Shown: one piece after another, positions 23,813 through 32,499 of the stretch
Position numbering within the stretch: the first letter of the stretch is position 1
Layout: each line of letters opens with the position of its first letter
NCBI GenBank assembly: GCA_015233195.1
Contig: JADFYE010000021.1
Span: 1 to 32,886, forward strand
Length of the DNA stretch: 32,886 bases
Origin: Candidatus Omnitrophota bacterium
GTDB taxonomy: Bacteria; Omnitrophota; Gorgyraeia; Zapsychrales; Zapsychraceae
Reading direction: 5' to 3'
The notes under the pieces: model-generated
Told to the model about the DNA's origin: nothing
The model's database searches: none
The model's input: only the letters and a program-made list of their open reading frames with translations
Program-made: the position numbers and the translations under genes

Positions 23813-25456
23813 TTAAGTCCTTTCTGGTGAAACTCTTAAACTTTTGGGAATAGTAAATCTAAATGTAGCGCCTTCTCCTAACTTTGATTCTACCCAAACT
23901 TTACCGCCATGGTCTTTAATTACATTTGCGACAATACCTAGACCAGCGCCTGTTCCCTCATATTCCTGATTAGTATGAAGACGTTTGAATACCACAAATA
24001 TTTCTTCATGATCTTCAGGAGCAATACCAATACCATTGTCTTTAATAAAAAACTCATGCGAATCATCATGTTCAATATGACCTATAATAACTTTAGGCGG
24101 CATTTGGGAATTTTTAGAAGAGAATTTTATAGCATTGCTAACTAAATTATAGAAAACCTCAACTAATTTTATGCGGTCACAAACTATAACTGGAAAATTG
24201 CCGTTTAATATAATCTCAACATTAAACCGTTTGATGTTATATTCCAATCGTTCTAAAATCTCATCAACCATTTCTTTTATACTGGTCAACTCATAAGGAT
24301 TTTTTATCCTCGATATTCGAGTAAGAGTTAAAAGATCTTTTATCATGGCATTCAAACGGAAAGCTGATTTACGCATTTTTTCCACGCAAGCTTGTCCTCG
24401 CTCATCTAATTTATCAGAATAATTCTTAGCCAGAAAATCCCCATATCCAATTATTCCCATTAACGGTGCGCCAATGTCATGGCTTACAGTGTAAACAAAT
24501 CTGTCCAACTCCTGATTTACCCGTTCCAAATCATATTTTTGTTTTGCAGTTATACTTAAGTTAGTCGCCAATTCTTTGTTACGCTCCTCTAACTTAATTT
24601 TAAAATCTTGGATGCTGTGCGACATTTGGTTAAACGCAGTACTGACTTCACCAATCTCATCTTTTGAATATGCGTCTAAATTAACTACAAAATTCCCTGC
24701 CCCGATCTGTTGAGTGGCTTTTACTAGACCACGTAATGGAAGATAAATGCTACGAATTATGGATAAAGCGACTATTAAACTTAACACCACGCTTATCAAC
24801 AATATAACTAATAAAAATTGTTGAGCAGACTGTTCTTCTTTTTGAGCTTTATCTACTGATTGTTGCGTGTAGCGTTGCATTTGTTCAACTAAAGTCTGAA
24901 GCTGGGCGGATAAATGTTTTTCTTTTTGCTGAATACTATAAATATCCTCGATATTTGATTCGTATTTTTGTGTATTGATCATTTGAAATATGCGGTTAAC
25001 TATTTGATCATACTCAATGTGGGCTTTTTCGATCTTCCTTATAATCTCTTCAGCTTTTTGAAATTCGTATTTTGTGTCAGCAAATTGTGCGCTGCGTATG
25101 CCTTTGGAAATTATATCTTTCCCTTTTAAAATATCGACAGCACCTTTTTGGGCTAAAAGATCGAATCCGCGTTCTGTGCGTAATATTTCATCCTTTAAAT
25201 GTTGTTTACGCGAGTCCGGAGTATTTTGAAAACCTAATTCTTCAACAATATTTAACACCCGCTCAAAAAGAATTGCTTTTTTTAACTGATATTGCGTTAC
25301 AGACGTGCTTATACCGGTAAGAACAATATCTTTATTCACAATATCTTTGAGTTCTTTTCCTATGCGGGAAATCCGTTGTAAGCCGAATAGTGTATTTATG
25401 ACCAGAACAGCCACCAGGAAAAAAATTATAAAACGTATTTTATTCGCGATTTTCAT
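23813..25456 (-). CDS. Membrane sensor histidine kinase
   Basis: A 547-residue kinase: TM1 (8-25), an extracytoplasmic mostly helical sensor (about 28-210), TM2 (213-235), HAMP (about 237-288), a coiled coil (290-318), the HisKA box VSHDIGAP with phospho-His 326, and the ATPase domain with N box N441 (NLVSNAIKF), DNGIG (473-477) and GTGAGLG (501-507). The H box SHDIGAPL and the following GIIGYGDFLAKNYSDKL resemble bacteriophytochrome-like kinases. There is no response regulator within the window, so the partner is elsewhere. Coupled to a thioredoxin-DsbD protein, which suggests a redox or envelope-stress signal. Weak ribosome site. Confidence 0.9.
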   Translation of the reverse strand: MKIANKIRFIIFFLVAVLVINTLFGLQRISRIGKELKDIVNKDIVLTGISTSVTQYQLKKAILFERVLNIVEELGFQNTPDSRKQHLKDEILRTERGFDLLAQKGAVDILKGKDIISKGIRSAQFADTKYEFQKAEEIIRKIEKAHIEYDQIVNRIFQMINTQKYESNIEDIYSIQQKEKHLSAQLQTLVEQMQRYTQQSVDKAQKEEQSAQQFLLVILLISVVLSLIVALSIIRSIYLPLRGLVKATQQIGAGNFVVNLDAYSKDEIGEVSTAFNQMSHSIQDFKIKLEERNKELATNLSITAKQKYDLERVNQELDRFVYTVSHDIGAPLMGIIGYGDFLAKNYSDKLDERGQACVEKMRKSAFRLNAMIKDLLTLTRISRIKNPYELTSIKEMVDEILERLEYNIKRFNVEIILNGNFPVIVCDRIKLVEVFYNLVSNAIKFSSKNSQMPPKVIIGHIEHDDSHEFFIKDNGIGIAPEDHEEIFVVFKRLHTNQEYEGTGAGLGIVANVIKDHGGKVWVESKLGEGATFRFTIPKSLRVSPERT

Positions 25457-25506
25457 AAAAGGTAGTATATCATTGATATTTTTTAGGATAAATAAATATT
25501 CATATT

Positions 25507-26253
25507 TTATGTTTTCACATGAATATCTGCATTTTTATCGAAAGGATTGGTGCGGATCTCAAGCGAGAATAGATACGGATATTTATTACGCAAATGATAC
25601 ATATATCTCGCCCATTCTTTAATCAATCCGGAATAAACCCGGCTTATATCTCCAGAAAGATGGTTATAATCGTCTGCAGGCAAATTGACTAAAGTCGGTC
25701 TGAAATCTAATTCTTCCTGCATATGCAAAACCGCCCACAATAAATTAGTGAATACTTCGTGCTCCAACAAATTACCATTACTTAAAAGAGTTAAAAGAAA
25801 GTCTCTGCGTTCTGCTAAAAATATTTTTAATCTCTGCAGATCACAGCCCTTACTTTCAATTAAACCTTTATGTGTATCAACTGCCCGTAACAAATCACGG
25901 ATATTTTTGTCTGACCAGTTCTCTGCAACTATTACTTGTTTTTGAAGATTTTCAACTGTGACATCTGCTTGTGCTAAATTTTTTAATAATTCCCTCCCGA
26001 TCTCACTAAAAAATGTTCCAATCACCATGTTAAGTTTTAACATCTTTTCGCGCTTATCTCGCTCGCCAAGAATGCTTTGAATAACTAGTGTAACTAAACA
26101 AACTTGCAGAAATAGAAATGCTATGTCATTTATTAAATAAAAAAAGATATCATGCGCGTCATGAAATATGACGTAATTTATTATGTAAAAGGTGATTGAT
26201 AAACTAATTAAAACAAAAGCAAGTTTTGTGTTTCGAGTAAAAATTTTTTTCAT
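25507..26253 (-). CDS. Two-helix membrane protein with helical cytosolic tail
   Basis: I do not recognise the family. The start is set at ATG 26253 by AAGGA eight to nine bases upstream (the open frame runs to 26280). 248 residues: TM1 (about 10-28) and TM2 (about 39-62), then a charged helical tail of about 180 residues with LLRAVDTHKGLIESKGCDLQRLKIFLAERRDFL and conserved-looking LLWAVLHMQEELDFRP. No enzymatic motif is visible. It lies 50 bases before the kinase and is co-directional, so it might belong to that sensing unit. It diverges from the FAD oxidoreductase. Confidence 0.7.
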   Translation of the reverse strand: MKKIFTRNTKLAFVLISLSITFYIINYVIFHDAHDIFFYLINDIAFLFLQVCLVTLVIQSILGERDKREKMLKLNMVIGTFFSEIGRELLKNLAQADVTVENLQKQVIVAENWSDKNIRDLLRAVDTHKGLIESKGCDLQRLKIFLAERRDFLLTLLSNGNLLEHEVFTNLLWAVLHMQEELDFRPTLVNLPADDYNHLSGDISRVYSGLIKEWARYMYHLRNKYPYLFSLEIRTNPFDKNADIHVKT

Positions 26254-26331
26254 TTTAACGTCCTTTAGGCTTATCGACATTTTTTAAAACCATTTCTTTT
26301 AATAAACCGAATTTTTTGTATTATAACATAT

Positions 26332-27453
26332 ATGGAAAAAACCAATATTACAATAATCGGTGCAGGAATAATAGGCTTAGCTTGCGCTTATGAATTAAGC
26401 AAAAAACATAAAGACATTCTTATCATAGAGAAGAATCCTTTTTTTGGTCAGGAAACCAGCTCCCGCAATTCCGAAGTTATACACGCCGGACTTTATTATC
26501 AACCAGATAGTTATAAGGCTAACCTATGTATCAGGGGTAAAGATCTATTGTATGCCTTATGCGCCAGTCACAATATCCCCCATAAGAAAGTTGGAAAACT
26601 TTTAGTCGCTAAAACCGAAGACGAAATTCAACGTATTGAAAAAACCTATAACAATGCTATTAAATCTGGTGTTGAAAAATTACGTTTTATTACCAAAGCT
26701 GAACTTAAGCAAATGGAACCTGACATCGAGGCTGAAAAAGCTTTTTTCTCTCCTGAAACCGGCATTATTGATACACACGCATTAATGAAGTTTTATTTAG
26801 ATTCATCTAAAAATAACGGCGCTGAAATAATTTTTAACACTCAGGTAATTGGCATAAATAAGACTTCTACTGGTTATTTAATCAAAGTTCAAGAATCGTC
26901 GGGGGATACATTTGAATTTACCACTAATGCAGTTATAAATGCGGCAGGATTTGATTCAGATAAAGTTGCAGCTATGGTCGGAATTGAGCCGGATAAACAC
27001 GGATATAAAATTTATTACAGTAAAGGTCAATATTTTCGCATTGAGCATCCTAAAAAATTTAGGATAACGCATTTAGTTTACCCACCACCCAGCCATACTG
27101 ATCTAGGTATACACGTTACACCTGATTTAGGCGGAGGATTGCGTTTAGGTCCAGATGCAAAATATATTGATTGTGTTGATTACAATCTAAACGTGGCAGA
27201 TAAAGAGATTTTTTACAAATCTTTTAGACGTTATTGTCCGAAATTAGAACTGGACGATCTAATACCAGATACTGTAGGGATACGGGCGAAGACTCAACAA
27301 AAAGACGATTTATTTAAAGATTTTGTTATCGAGGAAGAATCAAAAAAAGGATTTCCCAACTTTATAAATTTGATAGGAATTGAATCCCCAGGCGTAACTG
27401 CGTCATTAGCTATAGCTGAACAAGTTAGATCGCTGCTTCAAAAGACACTATAA
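26332..27453 (+). CDS. L-2-hydroxyglutarate dehydrogenase-like FAD oxidoreductase
   Basis: Likely LhgO-type flavoenzyme oxidising L-2-hydroxyglutarate to 2-oxoglutarate with electrons to the respiratory chain. 373 residues of the DAO fold: dinucleotide site GAGIIGLACAYELS (9-22), acidic end IIEKN, then SSRNSEVIHAGLYYQPDSYKA, which is the LhgO signature, and the C-terminal FAD site LIGIESPGVTASLAIAEQV. E. coli LhgO is about 50 residues longer. No Shine-Dalgarno sequence precedes ATG 26332; a -10-like TATTAT at 26319 would put the RNA start at the ATG, so the message may be leaderless. The 3' end overlaps the GH94 gene by 29 bases on the other strand. Other 2-hydroxy acid substrates are possible. 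Confidence 0.82.
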   Translation: MEKTNITIIGAGIIGLACAYELSKKHKDILIIEKNPFFGQETSSRNSEVIHAGLYYQPDSYKANLCIRGKDLLYALCASHNIPHKKVGKLLVAKTEDEIQRIEKTYNNAIKSGVEKLRFITKAELKQMEPDIEAEKAFFSPETGIIDTHALMKFYLDSSKNNGAEIIFNTQVIGINKTSTGYLIKVQESSGDTFEFTTNAVINAAGFDSDKVAAMVGIEPDKHGYKIYYSKGQYFRIEHPKKFRITHLVYPPPSHTDLGIHVTPDLGGGLRLGPDAKYIDCVDYNLNVADKEIFYKSFRRYCPKLELDDLIPDTVGIRAKTQQKDDLFKDFVIEEESKKGFPNFINLIGIESPGVTASLAIAEQVRSLLQKTL

Positions 27454-30145
27454 TTCTTACGCCATCCTGCAAAGCTTGTATAACATCACGGGCTATCTTA
27501 ACTTTTTTCGGAGTTATTTTTTCAAAATCTATAAGTTGGCTGCCAGCCATAATTTTAGCGATCTTATATTCGCCAAAATCTAAACCTTTATCATTGCGGT
27601 AACATACTTCAATATTTTTGCCTGCAAATTTTGATATAACACTAATAATCGGTTGACCAGCAAATTGTTCTTTAACTAATTTTGGTTCCAGTAAAAGATC
27701 GCCTTTGTCGCCGCGTACGCCGAATACTTGAGCTAATTCAGCATAAACTAACCAACTAGCTGATCCAGTCAAATAGTGATACATACCTCTGCCTTCAGAA
27801 TCCAGATACTCAGGAACGCCGGGATAAATCCGGCTTTTATCAGTATCCATGCACATATTATAAATTGATTTTAAAACTTCATAACCTGCAGGAACATAAC
27901 CGCGCTTATATAAGGCGAACGCATACATCACAATCATGTGTGAAAAAAACGCGCCATTTTCTTTTGTGCCGTAAGCAAAACCAAAAGCTCGCCCTAAATC
28001 AAGATAATGCGGAATTCCAAAATTAGTATTAAGACGATAACCGCCTAATTTTTTATCTTTTAAAAATTTTTGCACACTGCGTATGACTTCTGGAATATCT
28101 TTATCATCAGCTAAACCGCTCATTATCGGAAAAACTTGCCCGGTTAAAGTCATACGTATATTATTATCTTTCTTCCCCTCAACTCGTTCGGCTTTATTAT
28201 CATAATATCCATTAAACCATGAATACTCGCCGCCATCTTCCTCGACTGTGATCGTTTCCTGCTTACGTATAAAATCAAAAGCCCAAGCTGCTTTTAACCG
28301 TAGATCTTTGACCAGATCAACTATAGCAATTTTAGTTTTTCGTCCGCTCAATTCAGGTTGAACAACTTTAAAATAGGACTTAAATAATAAATCCTGTTTT
28401 TGAGACGCAGAATTATAATCAACTGTTTTACCGCTTAAAGTATCAAGCAAGATTTTTAGTTCATCAGCCAATTCAACTGAATCAATCTTTTTTACAACCG
28501 CCATTTTTTCAAGCATATTAGCTAGATCATTTAAATTACCAGCATACAAGCTCATAAACGTAACACTCTCGCCGCGTTTAAACGCCATATCCAAACCGTC
28601 ATTCCAATCTGCACTTTCCAGACGAGTAATATTATGTTCACCAACATTAAAGAACTGAACTAAATGCTGGACTAAAATATGTTCGAGTATACTGCCGTTA
28701 AAAATTTGCTCTTTTTTATCTTTTAAGAAATTGCCGTATTGCGCATTCCATTTTTCGTCTTTCTCAAAAGAACGGGACATTTGCGGATCACGGAAATAAG
28801 TAGTGTTATGCAATAAAATATCAAAATCACCTGTCTGGTCGATATAAAGCGCGGTTGTTAAATAAGGCCACACCCCGTGATCCATCCATACCCGGGTAAT
28901 TGCGTTACGATCAGCAATGAATTCGCCAGATTTGCTTCCTATAATTGTCGCATTAGAACCGTCAATCCGCACTCCGCCGAAATTATTAATTAAGTTTTCG
29001 CGGACTTGCTCAGGTTCAATCAAAATTAAAGATAAAAGATCCTGCCAAAGATCACGCCAGCCTTTTCCGCCTTTACCATAATCATGGTCAGGTAAAAAGG
29101 AACATCCGAATACCCGCCGTAAAACCGGCTGAATCGTAACCCAATGCATCCAGGCGTTAAATGAAGCATCGCCGGTTTTAAATGTTACAGCGTTGGATTT
29201 TGTTTTCCAAAAATCTTTATTCGTCTGCAAAGCTGCTTCAAATTTTTCCGCGGTATTAAACTGGCTAAAAATAGCTTTAACCTGGTCTTTATTATCAGCG
29301 ATCCCGGTCAAAATATAATAAGTTTTCGACCTGCGCGGTTCTAACGTTACCGGAGTAAAGCGTAAAGCACCTGCAGCCTCTTTACCTTGCATCTGTGTGG
29401 TCGTTAATTTTATGGCGGGTATATTTTTATAAACCGCTTGCGGTTTCTCCCAGACTCCTGAGTCACCCACAAAACTTTCTACTGTTGGAAATGAACCTTC
29501 AGGTGCAACGCCATTCTCAGCAAAACCTAAAACAAAATACGCGTCGCTGTTTGGTTTATGACCTTCTTCGTTAAAATACATAGCAGGCGAAACTATTACT
29601 CCGTTTTCAATTTGTTCGATACGGTTCAATAAAGCAGTAACATGCTCGTGGTCGTGTTTATTGGCTAATGCTCTGCCAAAAATTGCTAAGGACGATGTAG
29701 GCACAAAAGATATTGGTTTATCCGAGCGGTTACTGATTTTAACGGACATTAGTTCAACATTTTCACCTGAAACTGGAATAAAATTCAACGTTTCCATTTC
29801 CAAAGCACCACTAAAATAACGTTTGTTTAATTTTTGCCAAAGCAAACCAATTTCAACATCAGCAAAACCTCCGGCTACTTCTTGAGTTAATGACACAACA
29901 GTTTTACCGTCTACAAACAAAAAGAAATCGCGAGCCGAATGGCGCAGGTCTTCCCGCGACATTGGTTTAGTAAGATAGCGGAATTTATCAATTTTAATAT
30001 CACCGCTTAAGTAAGGAGTGATTGAAGATTTTAAACTTGTAGACTCTGGTCCGCATAATGGAAAATAAATATTCCGTAATTGCGCGGCTTTTTCCGAAGT
30101 AAAAGTTATACCGTCGTCTATATATTTAAAGAATGTATTTTTCAC
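27425..30145 (-). CDS. GH94-family glycoside phosphorylase
   Basis: Cytosolic phosphorolysis of a disaccharide to sugar 1-phosphate and a free sugar. The start GTG 30145 is preferred: AAGGAG lies 8 bases before it, whereas GTG 30154 abuts that site. 906 residues with an N-terminal beta-sandwich (FPLCGPESTSLKSSITPYL) and an (alpha/alpha)6 barrel holding GKGWRDLWQD (about 362-369), the general acid region SADWNDGLD (about 511-519) and YPGVPEYLDSEGRGMYHYLTGSASW. The family fits, but the substrate is not obvious: the GWRD form and long N-terminus differ from cellobiose phosphorylase. It is followed upstream by a symporter (12 bases), which would import the sugar. Confidence 0.85.
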   Translation of the reverse strand: MKNTFFKYIDDGITFTSEKAAQLRNIYFPLCGPESTSLKSSITPYLSGDIKIDKFRYLTKPMSREDLRHSARDFFLFVDGKTVVSLTQEVAGGFADVEIGLLWQKLNKRYFSGALEMETLNFIPVSGENVELMSVKISNRSDKPISFVPTSSLAIFGRALANKHDHEHVTALLNRIEQIENGVIVSPAMYFNEEGHKPNSDAYFVLGFAENGVAPEGSFPTVESFVGDSGVWEKPQAVYKNIPAIKLTTTQMQGKEAAGALRFTPVTLEPRRSKTYYILTGIADNKDQVKAIFSQFNTAEKFEAALQTNKDFWKTKSNAVTFKTGDASFNAWMHWVTIQPVLRRVFGCSFLPDHDYGKGGKGWRDLWQDLLSLILIEPEQVRENLINNFGGVRIDGSNATIIGSKSGEFIADRNAITRVWMDHGVWPYLTTALYIDQTGDFDILLHNTTYFRDPQMSRSFEKDEKWNAQYGNFLKDKKEQIFNGSILEHILVQHLVQFFNVGEHNITRLESADWNDGLDMAFKRGESVTFMSLYAGNLNDLANMLEKMAVVKKIDSVELADELKILLDTLSGKTVDYNSASQKQDLLFKSYFKVVQPELSGRKTKIAIVDLVKDLRLKAAWAFDFIRKQETITVEEDGGEYSWFNGYYDNKAERVEGKKDNNIRMTLTGQVFPIMSGLADDKDIPEVIRSVQKFLKDKKLGGYRLNTNFGIPHYLDLGRAFGFAYGTKENGAFFSHMIVMYAFALYKRGYVPAGYEVLKSIYNMCMDTDKSRIYPGVPEYLDSEGRGMYHYLTGSASWLVYAELAQVFGVRGDKGDLLLEPKLVKEQFAGQPIISVISKFAGKNIEVCYRNDKGLDFGEYKIAKIMAGSQLIDFEKITPKKVKIARDVIQALQDGVRIIVSFEAAI

Positions 30146-30166
30146 TTCCCCCACTCCTTATAAGAT

Positions 30167-31615
30167 TTATTTAAAGGCTTTATCAATCGTCGCTTGAGAT
30201 GGCGGCTTAGTAAACATACTTACTAATGGTACCACAAAAAATGGTACTATCATCCCAATTGATGACGCAATTGGAGATTTATCTTGTCCCCACATGAAAA
30301 ACAAAGTGACACTGGTAGCTACCCCAGTTATCATACCTAATCCTACGCCAATCTTGGTAGCGCGTTTCCAAAATAAACCATAAATATATGGTGCTAAAAA
30401 CGCTCCGGCTACAGCTCCCCAAGATAAAGCCATAAGAGTCACAATAAACGCGAATTGAAACCTTGCCAAAATATAAGATAACGCAATAAACAACCCGCTG
30501 AATATCCGTATCATTTTAACAGAATTTTCTTTTGACTGTTTTGGATTAATATATCCCTTATGAATATCTACAGTGATTGCTGATGCTGAAACTAAAACCA
30601 GCGACGATAAAGTAGACATTGACGCGGATAAAATCAAAAGCAAAATAATCGCCATTAATGATTCAGGCAATTGATTAAGAAGAAGATCAGGAATTATCCG
30701 GTCAAAAGCAGGTTTACCGTTAGCTAACATTGGAAGTTTATCGTAAAAAACATGCGCAGAAGCTCCGACAAAATACGCGGCAAAACTTACAATCGTTGCG
30801 AATAAAAATGTAATGATCGCGGCTTTTGGTATCATTTTCTCGTCTTTGATACTATAGTATTTTTGCACCATTTGCGGCATACCCCACGCGCCGAAAGATG
30901 TCATAAAAACTAAACATGCTAATAAAAACCATCCGGGTTGTTTAGCCAGCGGAATATGCTGTGTGTATGCCAAGCTTATATTATGAATAGCATGATGAAC
31001 GCCACCGCATTTGGTTAAAATTATCCACGCCATTAAAGACGCGCCGAAAATTTTAATTATGCCTTGAATAAAATCTGTAAGAATAACAGCGAAATATCCG
31101 CCTAACACCAAATATAAACCAGTAATACCAATCATAACCAAAAGTGACATGTCATAGGTAATATGAAAATTTACTTCAAACAAATAGCCTAAGCCTTTAA
31201 ATACAGACGCTGAATATGGAATAAGAAAAACAAAAGTAATTAACGCGGCAAACATCTTGATATATTTACCTTCAAAACGTTCCTGAAGGAATTCCGGCAT
31301 AGTAATTGCTTCTAAATTTTTTGTCATACGGCGAGTACGTGCGCCTAAAACCAACCATGCTAACAAAGAACCAATAAACGCGTTACCTGCAGCGATCCAA
31401 AGTCCGCGTAAGCCAAATCCCCAACCGATTTTACCTGCAAACCCAATAAAAAGCACTGCAGAAAAATAAGTCGCAGCATAAGCAAAAGCAGAAAACCAAG
31501 GTCCAATCGTACGCCCGCCTAACAAAAAATCACCCAGCGTGTCAGTCTTTTTCATGCCCCAAATACCGACCAAAACCATTAAGATTAAAAAGATAATTAA
31601 GCAAATCAGCGTCAT
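30167..31615 (-). CDS. Sodium/solute symporter (SSS family)
   Basis: A 482-residue LeuT-fold transporter with about 13 helices. The start ATG 31615 has AAAGG upstream; the longer frame to 31651 overlaps the preceding gene and lacks a ribosome site. DFLLGGRTIGPWFSAFAYAATYFSAVLFIG in helix 1-2 region (split by variation) and LLLILSASMSTLSSLVLVSASAITVDI near residues 330-355 carry the S/T residues of the Na2 site. It imports a solute with Na+. Next to the GH94 phosphorylase, so a sugar or glycoside is the best guess; amino or organic acids are not excluded. Confidence 0.85.
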   Translation of the reverse strand: MTLICLIIFLILMVLVGIWGMKKTDTLGDFLLGGRTIGPWFSAFAYAATYFSAVLFIGFAGKIGWGFGLRGLWIAAGNAFIGSLLAWLVLGARTRRMTKNLEAITMPEFLQERFEGKYIKMFAALITFVFLIPYSASVFKGLGYLFEVNFHITYDMSLLVMIGITGLYLVLGGYFAVILTDFIQGIIKIFGASLMAWIILTKCGGVHHAIHNISLAYTQHIPLAKQPGWFLLACLVFMTSFGAWGMPQMVQKYYSIKDEKMIPKAAIITFLFATIVSFAAYFVGASAHVFYDKLPMLANGKPAFDRIIPDLLLNQLPESLMAIILLLILSASMSTLSSLVLVSASAITVDIHKGYINPKQSKENSVKMIRIFSGLFIALSYILARFQFAFIVTLMALSWGAVAGAFLAPYIYGLFWKRATKIGVGLGMITGVATSVTLFFMWGQDKSPIASSIGMIVPFFVVPLVSMFTKPPSQATIDKAFK

Positions 31616-31635
31616 ATAATCCTTTCGTTTATGGT

Positions 31636-31971
31636 TTATTGAACATGACAACGTGCCGCATAATTAAAAGCAAAAAAATATTTCCGCCAAGATTCTGCAG
31701 TTGAATGATATTCATTAGATCCAAAAAAATAATCCACAAGCGTTTCTCGCATACGCGCAACCTCTTTTAACTTCGGAAAACCTTTTATTGTATCCAACGT
31801 AAGATCAGTCAATTCAAGCGCCCGCTCAAAAGCCTTTTTACTATAATCCAAATTTCCTTTAGCTTTCCAATTTAACGCCCGTTCAACTTCACTTCCAATA
31901 TTTGCCATCTGCTCAACCAAAGAAAGTTTTGCCCAGCGCCCGTCAGCAAGTTCTTGGTGTTGGATAATCAT
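31636..31971 (-). CDS. Conserved small helical protein, partner of DUF5674
   Basis: A 111-residue all-helical protein with no signal peptide. GRWAKLSLVEQMANIGSEVERAL and KAFERALELTDLTL are the conserved-looking parts, then VDYFFGSNEYHSTAESWRKYFFAF. I have a recollection of this type in uncultured bacteria but know no named function. Its ATG overlaps the DUF5674 stop by one base (TAATG), so translation is coupled. Ends 15-20 bases before the symporter start. Confidence 0.75.
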   Translation of the reverse strand: MIIQHQELADGRWAKLSLVEQMANIGSEVERALNWKAKGNLDYSKKAFERALELTDLTLDTIKGFPKLKEVARMRETLVDYFFGSNEYHSTAESWRKYFFAFNYAARCHVQ

Positions 31972-32309
31972 TATTTAATCCTCGCAGAAACAATCTTTAA
32001 AATCTTTTTTCGTATTTCAATATCATCAACACTTCGACTGAAATTGTTCTGATTCGGACGTAAATTTATCATAGAATCAAATTCAACAAAATCATCACCA
32101 GATAATTCCGGGTATAAATTTATACCCCAAAGATTTTTTTGTTCAGATCCATTCTCGAGAAGAAATGCTTCTAAATCAGCATGGAGGTTAGCATCAATGG
32201 CAAGTAAATTGCGATCGACATCAACTACGGCTTTAATAAGATTGCCAAAAATCTTTTTTGCCATTAATTTAAGTTCGTCAGACGTTAAAATTTGATCAAC
32301 AATTTGCAT
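31971..32309 (-). CDS. DUF5674 family protein
   Basis: A 112-residue cytosolic protein. The pattern VKAVVDVDRNLLAIDANLHADLEAFLLENGS, then NLWGINLYPE and DFVEFDSMINLRPNQNN, matches DUF5674 as I recall it. The family has no known function; HADLE and the DSMINLRP stretch are the obvious conserved sites. GGAG lies 8 bases before ATG 32309. It starts 24 bases after the tRNA-Ser gene and may be read from the tRNA promoter. Confidence 0.78.
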   Translation of the reverse strand: MQIVDQILTSDELKLMAKKIFGNLIKAVVDVDRNLLAIDANLHADLEAFLLENGSEQKNLWGINLYPELSGDDFVEFDSMINLRPNQNNFSRSVDDIEIRKKILKIVSARIK

Positions 32310-32332
32310 ACGATAAGCTCCATAAATAAAAA

Positions 32333-32419
32333 CGGAGAGACAGGGATTCGAACCCTGGGATCCCTTACGAGATCAACTGCTTAGCAGGCAGCTCCGTTCG
32401 GCCACTCCGGCATCTCTCC
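32333..32419 (-). tRNA. tRNA-Ser(GCT)
   Basis: A class II tRNA of 87 nt. Acceptor GGAGAGA/TCTCTCC, discriminator G, D arm with GTGGCCGA, anticodon loop CTGCTAA giving GCT, a long variable arm (TGATCTCGTAAGGGATC), and T arm CAGGG-TTCGAAT-CCCTG. The long variable arm and discriminator G are as expected for serine. CCA is not encoded. No intron. Confidence 0.97.
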
Positions 32420-32447
32420 ACATTTACTTCTATCAAAATCGGGTCTA

Positions 32448-32476
32448 TTTATAACAGATTTTATTTTGCCTGTAAA
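32448..32476 (-). promoter_or_regulatory. Promoter of tRNA-Ser
   Basis: Minus strand: -35 TTTACA (32471-32476), a 17-base spacer, -10 TATAAA (32448-32453). Each hexamer is one base from consensus. The expected start near 32441 is about 20 bases before the tRNA. With no strong terminator after the tRNA, the same transcript could continue into DUF5674 and the GH94 operon. A weak hairpin ATTTTGC/GCAAAAT (32463-32486) overlaps the promoter. Confidence 0.7.
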
Positions 32477-32499
32477 GGAGCAAAATTAAATACTAAATA

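Noticed and set aside
32463-32486. Terminator after tadA
   Set aside because: Seven-bp A/T-rich stem with a 10-base loop and no proper T-tract; it overlaps the tRNA-Ser promoter instead.
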